The notes under the pieces are model-generated. The model did not search any database. It was given only the letters and a program-made list of their open reading frames with translations, and was not told the origin of the DNA. The translations under genes were made by a program, and so were the position numbers. A stretch of 64,000 nucleotides of DNA from an uncultured Geobacteraceae bacterium. GTDB lineage: Bacteria; Desulfobacterota; Desulfuromonadia; Geobacterales; Pseudopelobacteraceae. The first letter of the stretch is position 1; every line of letters starts with the position of its first letter. The stretch spans positions 21,081 to 85,080 of the forward strand of contig CAIUSO010000054.1 in the NCBI GenBank assembly GCA_903901875.1. The letters are read 5' to 3'. Below, in pieces: positions 1-8,402 of this stretch.

Positions 1-711
1 AGAAAGACCATAAATGTCAATTGCGGTCAGATTGAGTTTGCTTTCAATTTCCGTGCGCATCTCTTCCGACCAAGGCTCAGCACCAAAAATACCGACCCGT
101 AATTTGAGACTTTTGATATCAATGCCTTCGGCACGTGCCTCTTCAGCCATAAACAACGAATACGAAGGGGTACAGGTGAGGACCGTAGAACCAAAATCCT
201 GCATAATCATAATCTGCCGTTTGGTATTGCCGCCTGAGATAGGTATGACGGAAGCACCAAGTCGCTCGGCACCGTAGTGGGCACCAAGGCCCCCGGTAAA
301 CAGTCCGTACCCATAGGCATTGTGGATAATATCACCTTTGTGAGCTCCCGCTGCAACAAAAGAACGTGCCATCAACTCTGACCAGATAGCGATATCACTC
401 TGTGTGTAGCCAACGACAGTCGGTTTACCCGTTGTACCGCTTGAGGCATGTATCCGGACTATTTCTTCCATCGGGGCGGCGAACAGGCTGTAGGGATAGG
501 AATCCCGCATATTCTGCTTGGTGGTAAACGGCAGCTTCTGAAGGTCATCCAAATTTTTTACGACGGCGGGTGTTATGCCTGCCGCATCGAATGAAGCCCG
601 GTAAAACGGTACGTTGGCATATACTTTCCCAAGTACAGCCTGAAGTCGCTTCAGTTGCAGTGCGTCAAGTGCGGGACGCGGTAATGTTTCAAATTCTTCG
701 TTAAAAAACAT
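1..711 (-). CDS. paaK: Phenylacetate-CoA ligase family protein (N-terminal part, cut by window edge)
   Basis: The frame is open from an ATG at 711 leftward through the window edge, so only the first 237 residues are present. The translation starts [12 protein letters not shown] and carries the adenylate-forming loop [11 protein letters not shown] at about residues 88-98, followed by the conserved YGLFTGG and [10 protein letters not shown] stretches of the PaaK branch of the ANL superfamily. These enzymes activate aryl acids such as phenylacetate to CoA thioesters with ATP. The start lies 11 bases after the iorB stop, so iorA-iorB-paaK look like one operon, in which IorAB makes aryl-acetyl-CoA from arylpyruvates and this ligase works on the same acid/CoA pair. 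The exact substrate cannot be read from the sequence. Confidence 0.9.
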   Translation of the reverse strand, partial: MFFNEEFETLPRPALDALQLKRLQAVLGKVYANVPFYRASFDAAGITPAVVKNLDDLQKLPFTTKQNMRDSYPYSLFAAPMEEIVRIHASSGTTGKPTVVGYTQSDIAIWSELMARSFVAAGAHKGDIIHNAYGYGLFTGGLGAHYGAERLGASVIPISGGNTKRQIMIMQDFGSTVLTCTPSYSLFMAEEARAEGIDIKSLKLRVGIFGAEPWSEEMRTEIESKLNLTAIDIYGLS

Positions 712-722
712 TGTCACACCTC

Positions 723-1301
723 TTACAGGGCGCGCCCCATCTGAAAGGCGCACACATTTATTTCAAGAGCTTTTACCGGCACCATTTTTTTAAGGGCCGC
801 CAGCCAGAATTCTTCGGCAATTGTCAGGCGTTTTGAGATGGCTCCCAACAGGACGGTGTTGGCTGCCCGCACATTTCCCGCATCGGCAGCAAGCTTCTGA
901 CCATCAACAAGAAGAAAGTCGGCAAACTGTTCACCAATCCGCCGTGCTAAACCTTCCGGATAGACTTCCTGCCCCATTAATACGGAAGGAGGTGAGATCT
1001 GAAGGTCATTTGCCACCACCGTGGCCCCTGTTCTCAGTAACGGCAAGGAACGAGCCGTTTCCATCAATTCAAATCCGAAAAGGATATCCCCCTCCCCTTC
1101 GGGAACGATGGGAGAGAAAACCTCCGAACCGTAACGGACGTGGGAGACCACACTCCCCCCGCGCTGGGACATCCCATGTATTTCACTTTTTTTGACATCG
1201 AAACCGGCAAGCATGGCCGCTTCAGACAGAATTTCCGATGCCAGCAGTATGCCCTGACCACCGACACCGACGAGGAGAATATTGGTTATCTGGTCGCTCA
1301 T
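723..1301 (-). CDS. iorB: Indolepyruvate:ferredoxin oxidoreductase, beta subunit
   Basis: The 192-residue protein has the gamma-type pyruvate-oxidoreductase fold signature [13 protein letters not shown] near the N-terminus and the [12 protein letters not shown] motif. Both are typical of IorB, which pairs with IorA to decarboxylate arylpyruvates oxidatively to aryl-acetyl-CoA with ferredoxin reduction. Its ATG overlaps the iorA stop codon by four bases (ATGA), so translation is probably coupled. Length and motif order are normal for the family. Confidence 0.93.
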   Translation of the reverse strand: MSDQITNILLVGVGGQGILLASEILSEAAMLAGFDVKKSEIHGMSQRGGSVVSHVRYGSEVFSPIVPEGEGDILFGFELMETARSLPLLRTGATVVANDLQISPPSVLMGQEVYPEGLARRIGEQFADFLLVDGQKLAADAGNVRAANTVLLGAISKRLTIAEEFWLAALKKMVPVKALEINVCAFQMGRAL

Positions 1302-3058
1302 TTCACACTCCCGATGGCATTAAATCCACATAATTGACGACATACATCACAACCGGTGCAGAGCTGCGGATCTATGGCAGCCTTGCCTTTTTTTCCGCCA
1401 CCGGCAGCCGGACGCCATTCAATAGCCGGGCAGCCGATCTTCAGACAGGCACGACAGCCGATACATTCGTCGGGGTCAACCCGGTAGACCGGTCCCTTTG
1501 TGAATACCTCATCCCGCTTGATCAAAACACACGGCTTATTGGTTATGATAACGGAAGGTTCGGAACGCTCCATCTCTTCGGCAATAGCCTTTCGGGTTTC
1601 ATTGAGATCAAGTGGATTGATAACCCGTACATGCTTGACTCCCAATGCAGTGCAGAGCAGCGGAATATTCAAGGCGGTTGTTGGCGAGTCGGACAGGGTA
1701 AAGCCGGATGCCGGATTATCCTGCCTTCCGGTCATGGCGGTAATACTGTTGTCAAGAATAATTACCGTGGCCGGGGAATTATTATATACCATGTCCATCA
1801 AACCATTGATGCCGGTATGAAGGAAGGTTGAGTCACCAATGACGGCAACTACTTTTTTCTTTTCTTCGGCTGAAACCACCTTGGTGACGCCGGTTGCCAT
1901 GCCGATGGAAGCCCCCATGCAGACACAGGTATCCATGGCAGACAACGGTGGCATGAAGCCCAGGGTATAGCAACCAATATCGCCGGTCACATAGGCTTTC
2001 AGCTGGTTAAGTGCATAGAAAACACCCCGATGTGGGCAGCCGGGACACATGTTTGGCGGACGCCCCGGAAGCTTCTCAGGGGGCGCAGACACTGTCAGGG
2101 GAAGATTAAAAGCACTTCTCAGTCTGCCGGGGGTCAACTCACCGCAGAGGGAGGTGATATTTTTCCCGCTGGCAGCAATGCCCATGGCTTTAACCTGATC
2201 TTCAATGAAAGGGTCCAACTCCTCGACAACATAGAGCACGTCAACCTGGGCGGCAAAATCGCGGATGAGCTGATGGGGCAACGGATGGACCAGGCCAAGC
2301 TTCAGCGTGGATGCATTCGGCAACACCTCTCTCACGTACTGGTAGCAGATACCGGCGGTAATGATGCCTATCGAAGTATCACGCAGCTCAACACGATTAA
2401 ACGGCAGTGATGAAGCGGCCGCAGAGAGATTGGTCAGACTCTGTTCAACAAGAGGATGACGGACACGTGCATTGCCGGGGAGCATGACAAGCTTGGCAGG
2501 ATTCTTTGTCAGGACAGGGGTGGGGAGATCCGTTACCCGCTCCCCCAGTTCCACTATGGATTTCCCGTGGGAAATACGGGTACTGCTCCGGAGCATAACC
2601 GGCGTATCATACTGTTCCGATAATTCAAACGCCAACCGGGTAAATTCCTTGCACTCCCGCGAGTCGGCCGGTTCAAGCATCGGGACTTTTGCAAACCGTG
2701 CATAGTTACGACTGTCCTGCTCATTCTGAGAGGAGTGCATTTCCGGATCATCGGCTGCAACCAGTACCAAGCCACCACGCACACCGGTATAAGACAGGGT
2801 GAACAACGGGTCTGCAGCAACGTTGACACCAACGTGTTTCATGGTACACAGGGCTCGGCCACCGCCAAAAGACGCACCAATGGCAACCTCAAGGGCAACT
2901 TTTTCATTGGGAGACCAGGAACAGTCAATTTCCGGATATTTAATGGCGTTCTCAAGAATCTCTGTAGAAGGGGTACCGGGATAGGCACTTGCAACCAGAC
3001 AACCGGCTTCATAGGCACCCCGTGCAATAGCCTCATTACCGGAAAGAATTTCTTTCAT
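1298..3058 (-). CDS. iorA: Indolepyruvate:ferredoxin oxidoreductase, alpha subunit
   Basis: The protein has 586 residues. The N-terminal half has the pyrimidine-binding TPP fold. The C-terminal half carries the thiamine-diphosphate motif GDSTFLHTG followed by MVYNNSPATVIILDN. The last about 60 residues hold two ferredoxin clusters (CIGCRACLKIGCPA and CTGCDVCRQLC). This is the standard single-chain IorA architecture. The complex catabolises aromatic amino acids through arylpyruvates or runs in reverse; direction cannot be told from sequence. It is first in a leftward operon and is transcribed divergently from nadB. Confidence 0.95.
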   Translation of the reverse strand: MKEILSGNEAIARGAYEAGCLVASAYPGTPSTEILENAIKYPEIDCSWSPNEKVALEVAIGASFGGGRALCTMKHVGVNVAADPLFTLSYTGVRGGLVLVAADDPEMHSSQNEQDSRNYARFAKVPMLEPADSRECKEFTRLAFELSEQYDTPVMLRSSTRISHGKSIVELGERVTDLPTPVLTKNPAKLVMLPGNARVRHPLVEQSLTNLSAAASSLPFNRVELRDTSIGIITAGICYQYVREVLPNASTLKLGLVHPLPHQLIRDFAAQVDVLYVVEELDPFIEDQVKAMGIAASGKNITSLCGELTPGRLRSAFNLPLTVSAPPEKLPGRPPNMCPGCPHRGVFYALNQLKAYVTGDIGCYTLGFMPPLSAMDTCVCMGASIGMATGVTKVVSAEEKKKVVAVIGDSTFLHTGINGLMDMVYNNSPATVIILDNSITAMTGRQDNPASGFTLSDSPTTALNIPLLCTALGVKHVRVINPLDLNETRKAIAEEMERSEPSVIITNKPCVLIKRDEVFTKGPVYRVDPDECIGCRACLKIGCPAIEWRPAAGGGKKGKAAIDPQLCTGCDVCRQLCGFNAIGSVK

Positions 3059-3202
3059 CGTATAATCCTTGTGGCAGGAATAGTTTATTGTAGCTGGTGA
3101 ATATACTAAAATCGTGCTGATAATGCAATTTGTTTAAGGAATATAACGGCATTTTTTTGACAATTATTTTCATCGCACAGAGCCACATTCGCCGCTCACC
3201 AC

Positions 3203-3232
3203 TTGACAAAATGATCGTGGGGGTTCAATAAT
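3203..3232 (+). promoter_or_regulatory. Possible sigma70 promoter of nadB
   Basis: TTGACA lies at 3203-3208. CAATAA (17-base spacer) or AATAAT (18-base spacer) follows at 3226-3232, about 40 bases before the nadB start. A second TTGACA at 3157-3162 has no good partner. The -10 match is only moderate. Confidence 0.35.
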
Positions 3233-3271
3233 CCACTTCGCATCCTTATTCTCTCCAAAAGGAAGTTTACA

Positions 3272-4867
3272 ATGCGCATTGAAAGCGACTTTCTCGTTAT
3301 CGGCAGTGGTATTGCCGGCCTATCCTATGCCCTTCAGGCAGCCAACCATGGCAGCGTCGCCATTGTAACCAAACGTGATATTTCAGAATCAGCCACCAAG
3401 TATGCCCAGGGGGGAATTGCCTCCGTCTATTCAAACGATGATTCTTTTGATGCCCATGTCGATGATACCCTGGTTGCCGGGGCCGGCATTTGCCATGAAG
3501 ATGTCGTGAGAATGGTTGTCGAAGAGGGGCCCCAGACCATCGGTAACCTGATCGACTGGGGAGTTAAATTCACCACCAGCGGTGAATCCTATGACCTGAC
3601 CCGTGAGGGGGGACACAGTGCCCGTCGCATTCTCCATGCCGAGGACATCACCGGCCGGGAAATTGAGCGGGCACTCGTTGCAGCGGTGGTACAGCATCCG
3701 GCTATTACCATTTATGAAAATCATATTGCCATAGACCTGATCACCTCGGCGAAGATAGAACGTCGTCAGCTTGAGCAGAACCGTTGTCTTGGTGCCTATG
3801 TGCTCGACATCCCCCATGACACCGTGCTGACCTTCAGTTCGAAGATAACCCTGCTTGCCAGCGGTGGAGCCGGTAAAGTCTATCTGTATACCTGTAACCC
3901 CGATGTGGCGTCGGGAGATGGTGTTGCCATGGCCTACCGAGCCGGAGCAACCATCGCCAATATGGAGTTCATGCAGTTCCATCCAACCACTCTGTTTCAT
4001 CCGCTGGCAAAATCTTTTCTGATTTCCGAAGCGGTTCGTGGTGAGGGAGCAATCCTCCGTCGTCGTGACGGTACGGCTTTCATGGAGAAGTATCACAAGC
4101 TGAAGGATCTTGCTCCCCGTGACATTGTTGCCCGTGCCATTGACAATGAAATGAAAATAAGTGGTGATGACTGTGCCTTCCTTGATATTACCCATGAACC
4201 GGCCGATGTCGTCAGGAACCGTTTCCCCAATATTTACCAGACCTGCATGGAGTTTGGTCTGGACATGACCACTGATTGGTTGCCGGTAGTGCCGGCAGCC
4301 CATTATCTTTGCGGGGGAGTCGCGGTTAATTTTGATGCGGAGACCGATATTCCGGGCCTCTACGCCATCGGAGAAACCGCTTTTACCGGTCTCCATGGTG
4401 CCAATCGGCTTGCCAGTAACTCTCTACTCGAAGCGGCCGTGTATGCGGGACGCGCCTATCGACATTCTTGCAGCGTCATTTCATCACTCGCCATAGACCA
4501 CCGCGAGATACCAATTTGGGATTCGGGTACCGCCACCAACAGTGATGAGATGGTTGTTGTCTCCCAGAATTGGGATGAAATACGCCGAACCATGTGGAAT
4601 TATGTCGGCATAGTCCGCTCAGACAAGCGTCTTGCCCGTGCCATGAGTCGCATCAAGCTGATACAGGGTGAGATTGAGGAGTATTACTGGAATTTTAACG
4701 TTACCTCTGATTTGATTGAGCTGAGGAACATCGCAACCGTTGCCGAACTTATCGTTACCTGCGCTCAAAAGCGCAAGGAATCACGGGGTCTCCATTACAA
4801 TCTGGACTATCCGACCCCCGATGACCTGAATGGGAAGAAAGACAGCTTTGTCAAGAAACAGTTTTAG
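3272..4867 (+). CDS. nadB: L-aspartate oxidase
   Basis: The 531-residue flavoprotein begins with the FAD dinucleotide-binding loop VIGSGIAGLSYALQA. It contains the succinate-dehydrogenase/NadB family blocks EFMQFHPTTL, SEAVRGEGA and the GANRLASNSLLEA motif near residue 385. NadB oxidises L-aspartate to iminoaspartate, the first step of de novo NAD synthesis, in the cytoplasm. An AAGGAAG ribosome site lies just before the ATG. No nadA or nadC is adjacent. Residue blocks and length are normal. A large reverse-strand open frame inside it is a shadow. Confidence 0.95.
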   Translation: MRIESDFLVIGSGIAGLSYALQAANHGSVAIVTKRDISESATKYAQGGIASVYSNDDSFDAHVDDTLVAGAGICHEDVVRMVVEEGPQTIGNLIDWGVKFTTSGESYDLTREGGHSARRILHAEDITGREIERALVAAVVQHPAITIYENHIAIDLITSAKIERRQLEQNRCLGAYVLDIPHDTVLTFSSKITLLASGGAGKVYLYTCNPDVASGDGVAMAYRAGATIANMEFMQFHPTTLFHPLAKSFLISEAVRGEGAILRRRDGTAFMEKYHKLKDLAPRDIVARAIDNEMKISGDDCAFLDITHEPADVVRNRFPNIYQTCMEFGLDMTTDWLPVVPAAHYLCGGVAVNFDAETDIPGLYAIGETAFTGLHGANRLASNSLLEAAVYAGRAYRHSCSVISSLAIDHREIPIWDSGTATNSDEMVVVSQNWDEIRRTMWNYVGIVRSDKRLARAMSRIKLIQGEIEEYYWNFNVTSDLIELRNIATVAELIVTCAQKRKESRGLHYNLDYPTPDDLNGKKDSFVKKQF

Positions 4868-4916
4868 GACGGGTGGTCAGCAGAAATTAACACAGTTATA
4901 TGGTGACGGCCACCGG

Positions 4917-4960
4917 GAGGAATACCGAAGATTCAGCTTGCCGAATCTTCGGTATTCCTC
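4917..4960. repeat. Perfect 18-bp inverted repeat behind nadB
   Basis: Arms 4917-4934 and 4943-4960 are exact reverse complements around an 8-base centre. The hairpin lies between the convergent nadB and the decayed toxin gene. It has no clear U tract on either side, so it may be a weak bidirectional terminator, a protein site, or one copy of a dispersed palindromic repeat. Confidence 0.6.
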
Positions 4961-5051
4961 AACGGCATATTTCCGAAATGTGCGGTGTAAGAGGAACATT
5001 GGCACGGAGAGAGCCAAGAAGCTGAGTATAGAGTTGTACTGCGATTGGTTA

Positions 5052-5424
5052 TCAATCACCGTGAATCCTTACTCGCCGTTCATCAACACTCCAGATGGTT
5101 CCAGCAAGCTTCTCCCGTTGCAGCAACCCCACAACTTTTTCCATAATTGCTGATACGTGGGGGATGCTGTGATTATGTATCCGCAACACAAATAATACCG
5201 GGATACTCTTTAGGCGGATAGGTTCTGATATTAGAAAAATCCAGGTCTAGAGTTATCAATGCTCGTACCTCTTCCTTGCAAACAGCCGCAAGAGTTGTAT
5301 CTAAGGCCCCCCCCAACCCTTTATTCAAAACCGTTTCCGCATCAAAACCGGCATCCCGCAGAATTTTAGCAGCAGCTTAAGGAAGGTTTTCATCAACCTT
5401 GAATTTATAAATTTCAGGCTGCAT
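5052..5424 (-). pseudogene. DUF5615 PIN-like toxin, broken by a stop and a frameshift
   Basis: Starting at the ATG at 5424, inside the end of the DUF433 gene, the frame reads MQPEIYKFKVDENLP. It then hits TAA, continues in the same frame with AAAKILRDAGFDAETVL and ALITLDLDFSNIRTYPP, and shifts by one base near VAD to finish VVGLLQREKLAGTIWSVDE...HGD. The DENLP and TLDLDF motifs are those of DUF5615 PIN-like nucleases, normally encoded directly after a DUF433 antitoxin. The TAA stands where a glutamate (GAA) would fit. Two independent lesions make loss of function likely. The sense is clear from motifs; the family name comes from memory of the pairing. Confidence 0.72.
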
Positions 5425-5644
5425 CGAGATAAACCGTCCGCTCACGAGTCAGCTCAGCCCCATATGCAATGGCAGCCCGAATATCGTCATGTTTCAAGGA
5501 AGGATACTGCCGCAGAATTTCGTCCTCTTTACATTCATCCGCAAAGCTGTCCAGGATTGTTGAAACCAGAACCCTTGTACCAGTTACGCACGCTTTGCCA
5601 TGACATACTGCCGGATTAACCGATATTCTCTCTTGCCAGTTCAT
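5414..5644 (-). CDS. DUF433 antitoxin-like protein
   Basis: This 76-residue protein has the DUF433 pattern ISVNPAVCHGKACVTGTRV, then a predicted helix pair ending in HDDIRAAIAYGAELT. DUF433 proteins are small winged-helix antitoxins usually followed, overlapping, by a DUF5615 toxin. That downstream partner is present here but broken, so this gene may persist as an orphan. It is separated from the following plus-strand genes by its own upstream region. Confidence 0.8.
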   Translation of the reverse strand: MNWQERISVNPAVCHGKACVTGTRVLVSTILDSFADECKEDEILRQYPSLKHDDIRAAIAYGAELTRERTVYLDAA

Positions 5645-5936
5645 AGTTTATCTTCTTTTTCGTTCCGGCTGAAATGTTGTATCACTATACTCCATCTTAT
5701 TCCAAGAAATGTTTACAGAGGGCAATGACTCGAAGGAAATGGCGAAACTCTCAATCGTTGATTTTCATCTACACCCGAAACTAAACATTAGCAACAATAA
5801 TTCGGTTACCATATCAGGGCACCCGGCTTTTGTTTATGTTGTTGACCAGATGAGTGCCGGGATGATATCTTTCTGTCAAATAAAGCAGTATGTTGCATTT
5901 CAGCTTCAAGAAACAGTTTTGAAAGGAGTCGTCCGA

Positions 5937-6215
5937 GTGGAGATACAGGAAATCAGAAAAAGAATCGATCTTCTTGATGACGTGTTATTGAGAATTTTCA
6001 ATGAACGTGCCCGGCTTGCCCTCGAAATCGGTCATGCAAAAAAAGAATTGAATCTGCCGGTATTTGATCCGGCCCGTGAAAAGCGGATTTTTAACCGTAT
6101 GAAAGAGGATAATCCGGGACCACTGGACGACGAAGCGATTGTCAGGATGTTTGAGCGGGTTGTCGATGAATCACGTCGACTTGAGCGCATCATGTCACAT
6201 AAAGAAGAAGAGTAA
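5937..6215 (+). CDS. Chorismate mutase, AroQ type
   Basis: From GTG at 5937, seven bases behind AAAGGAG at 5922-5928, the product is 92 residues and all-helical: IQEIRKRIDLLDDVLLRIF, then ARLALEIGHAKKE and a terminal ERVVDESRRLE helix. These contain the Arg, Lys, Asp/Glu positions of the AroQ active site. It converts chorismate to prephenate for Phe/Tyr synthesis. An upstream in-frame ATG at 5709 would add 76 residues with no resemblance to the family, so the GTG is preferred. It is followed 15 bases later by a DAHP-synthase-like regulatory domain, another shikimate-pathway element. Confidence 0.82.
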   Translation: MEIQEIRKRIDLLDDVLLRIFNERARLALEIGHAKKELNLPVFDPAREKRIFNRMKEDNPGPLDDEAIVRMFERVVDESRRLERIMSHKEEE

Positions 6216-6230
6216 GGGAGTGTATGTATT

Positions 6231-6440
6231 ATGCTGATTATAATGAAGAAACATGCTGAGGAAATCACACTGGACTCCATTAAGGAATACCTGATTACCC
6301 GAGACTTTGATATCCACCAGTCAACCGGGGCAAACCGTACCATTATCGGTGTCATTGGCGATACCGATTCGCTGAATGACCATGAAATAGAGATAATGGC
6401 CGGGGTCAGTCAGGTAGTGCGGATTCGAAAGGATGATTAA
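6231..6440 (+). CDS. Free-standing DAHP-synthase N-terminal ferredoxin-like (FXD) domain
   Basis: The 69-residue protein MLIIMKKHAEEITLDSIKEY... with TIIGVIGDTDSL and GVSQVVRIRK matches the small ferredoxin-like domain that precedes the TIM barrel in AroA/AroF-type DAHP synthases and binds feedback inhibitors. No barrel follows: the frame stops at 6440 and rpsT begins about 100 bases later. It may act as a separate regulatory subunit for a DAHP synthase elsewhere or for the adjacent chorismate mutase, or be a remnant. The family match is by motif memory only. Confidence 0.6.
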   Translation: MLIIMKKHAEEITLDSIKEYLITRDFDIHQSTGANRTIIGVIGDTDSLNDHEIEIMAGVSQVVRIRKDD

Positions 6441-6461
6441 ATTGTTGAGCAGACAAATCGC

Positions 6462-6490
6462 TTGACACCGATTACTAAATAATGTAAAAA
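6462..6490 (+). promoter_or_regulatory. Possible promoter of rpsT
   Basis: TTGACA at 6462-6467 and TAAAAA at 6485-6490 are separated by 17 bases and lie about 48 bases before the rpsT start. The -10 box matches four of six positions. Confidence 0.4.
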
Positions 6491-6537
6491 AGGTAGCTTA
6501 AATTTAGATACTTACTTAACAGTTTTGGAGGTGTAGT

Positions 6538-6801
6538 TTGGCTCATCATAAGTCGGCAATCAAGAGGATCAAGCAGACCATTAAAAAGACCGCCCGTAAT
6601 CGTCATGTATCATCGACGTTGAAAACATATATCAAGCGTGTTCGTGAAGCGGTAGAAGCAAAAGACAAGGAAGCTGCGGTAGCAGCACTTAAAGTTGCCA
6701 TCCCCGTTATTGACTCAACCGCTACGAAAGGTGTTATTCACAGCTCAACCGCTTCCCGTAACGTGTCACGGTTGACGAAACTGGTTAACACACTCGGTTA
6801 A
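6538..6801 (+). CDS. rpsT: 30S ribosomal protein S20
   Basis: The 87-residue basic protein [20 protein letters not shown]... is a canonical S20 that binds 16S rRNA early in 30S assembly. The start is TTG, chosen because GGAGGTG at 6527-6533 sits at the right distance and the next residues are the conserved AHHKSA. A non-AUG start is also known for rpsT of Escherichia coli, where it takes part in autogenous control. The gene is single, with its own promoter and a strong terminator. Confidence 0.97.
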   Translation: MAHHKSAIKRIKQTIKKTARNRHVSSTLKTYIKRVREAVEAKDKEAAVAALKVAIPVIDSTATKGVIHSSTASRNVSRLTKLVNTLG

Positions 6802-6810
6802 TTCGATTTC

Positions 6811-6864
6811 TACGCAACGTAAAAAGGGGACCTGCTTGAGCATGTCCCCTTTTTACGTTGCGTA
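6811..6864. terminator. Bidirectional terminator between rpsT and holA
   Basis: A perfect 21-bp inverted repeat (6811-6831 with 6844-6864) includes AAAAAGGGGAC on one side and its complement with TTTTT on the other. A U tract is therefore made in both directions, which suits two convergent genes. Confidence 0.88.
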
Positions 6865-6876
6865 AATCTACCCGAT

Positions 6877-7878
6877 TCACCAGTTACCGGTACAGATACC
6901 CATGGTCAATCGATGAAGCAGAGTATATGGCTGTCCACCGGTCTTTGATGACAGGTCACTCCGGTAAAGTTCATCAAAAATACGTTTTATCTCCCTGCGG
7001 GAAAAGTTACGGGCCTGTGTGACAATTTCTCCGAGGAAAAAGGTGTTTATGCCAAGCTCCCTGCTAATATCGGCCGGGGGCATTTTTTTGTCCAGTAACT
7101 CCCTCACTCGCCATAATTGACGGAAATGACGAGAGAGGGCTCCAATCATCATCGGCGCATCCTCCCCATGTAAAAACAGGGTATCCAGACTCTTGAGCGA
7201 GGCGGTCAGGTCGCGCATCCCCAGATATTTAGCCAGTTCAAAGGCGGTGAACGCCTTGCTGTTACTGGCTATGGTCCGCACATCATCTACGGTAATACGG
7301 GATTTAACTCCCACATAGGCAACCAGTTTCTGAATCTGGGAATTCAGTTCCTGGAGATTGTTACCGATCAGAGCCGCCAGAAGTTCGGCACCGGCCGTTT
7401 CAATTGTTTTACCCTGCAATGTGGACTCTGACTGAATGAACCCCGGAAGCTTATTATCATACATCCGTTTGTACTCGACCAGAACACCATATTTCTTAAA
7501 TTCTATGAAGAATTTTTTCCGTTGATCAATTTTAACACCGGTAAGTATCAGGCAGGTACTCGCCAGGGGATTCATAACATAGGGGAGCATTATCTCAAGG
7601 GCATCTGCTTTCAGCTGTTCAGCCCTCTTGACCAGTACGGCCCGCCGTTCGGAAAACATCGGCAGGGTTTGTGCCGCATCAATGATATCGATCCCCTTTG
7701 ACTCATTGCCAAAGAACTGATTAAAATTAAAATCCTTCAAGCCGGGATCCACTGCCCGCTCCAGCAGCATCTGAACACTTCGATCAAGAAGAAACGCTTC
7801 TTCTCCATAGAGAAAACAGATCGGCGGTATGACACCCTTTTTCAGGGCGGTTTCAAATTCCTGGGGGGTCATAATCAA
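6877..7878 (-). CDS. holA: DNA polymerase III delta subunit
   Basis: The 333-residue protein matches HolA: N-terminal PPICFLYGEEAFLLDRSV, the central VLVKRAEQL and LILTGVKIDQRKKF blocks, and the C-terminal helical collar domain with FFLGEIVTQARNFSRREI. Delta opens the beta sliding clamp in the clamp-loader complex. Its ATG overlaps the lptE stop by four bases, so it is the last gene of a leuS-lptE-holA unit. Confidence 0.92.
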   Translation of the reverse strand: MIMTPQEFETALKKGVIPPICFLYGEEAFLLDRSVQMLLERAVDPGLKDFNFNQFFGNESKGIDIIDAAQTLPMFSERRAVLVKRAEQLKADALEIMLPYVMNPLASTCLILTGVKIDQRKKFFIEFKKYGVLVEYKRMYDNKLPGFIQSESTLQGKTIETAGAELLAALIGNNLQELNSQIQKLVAYVGVKSRITVDDVRTIASNSKAFTAFELAKYLGMRDLTASLKSLDTLFLHGEDAPMMIGALSRHFRQLWRVRELLDKKMPPADISRELGINTFFLGEIVTQARNFSRREIKRIFDELYRSDLSSKTGGQPYTLLHRLTMGICTGNW

Positions 7879-8402
7879 TAGGACTCTTCCAATGCTGAAA
7901 TAAATGAATGGGCTATGGTTCGCGCCACCGCATCAAGTGCCTGCTCCTCAGCGTTTCGCTGCCGGGCAAGATCACTATTGGCGGGATACTGACGGGAACC
8001 GGAGAGCTGTCCCTTCCAGAGTGGTGGCACGTCACCTGAACGGGCAATTTCGAGCTCTACATCCAATGCAAGAGAGTAGACAAGGGCCTGATCGAGGGGA
8101 TTGAAGGAGACCGCTTTACCGGCGTATTTAACCAGCTTGGCTTTCATTACCAGATCGGCCCTGGCCTCGCTTTCCGCCGGGGTCAATCCGCGCAGGGCAT
8201 GGAGTTCTTCATAAAAAGCGCGACGAAGTACGGTTTGAGCTGTTGGACTGATAGTTTCATTGGTGAAAAAGGGTACCCACACCGTCCGTGCTGTCCCCAG
8301 ACGACCGGTCTGACCGTTGGTCACCCGATACCCGCACCCTGCAGACAGCAGCAGTAGCAAAACAAGTATCAGGTGACCTGTTCTCCAAACCGCAGAAGTC
8401 AT
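7875..8402 (-). CDS. lptE: LPS-assembly lipoprotein LptE
   Basis: The 175-residue protein starts with a lipoprotein signal whose lipobox is LSAGC (Cys23). The mature part has the LptE/RlpB pattern CGYRV, then [13 protein letters not shown] and [11 protein letters not shown]. LptE plugs the LptD barrel in the outer membrane and helps deliver LPS to the surface, so the host is Gram-negative. It overlaps leuS and holA by four bases each; the leuS-lptE-holA order is common in proteobacteria. Confidence 0.88.
   Translation of the reverse strand: MTSAVWRTGHLILVLLLLLSAGCGYRVTNGQTGRLGTARTVWVPFFTNETISPTAQTVLRRAFYEELHALRGLTPAESEARADLVMKAKLVKYAGKAVSFNPLDQALVYSLALDVELEIARSGDVPPLWKGQLSGSRQYPANSDLARQRNAEEQALDAVARTIAHSFISALEESY

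Noticed and set aside
3431..4396. A 321-codon open frame on the reverse strand of nadB
   Set aside because: It mirrors a certain nadB gene, has no ribosome site or family features, and its composition is that of an antisense shadow.
5709..5936. Longer N-terminus for the chorismate mutase
   Set aside because: The 76 extra residues do not resemble the family, while GTG 5937 has a well-spaced AAAGGAG.
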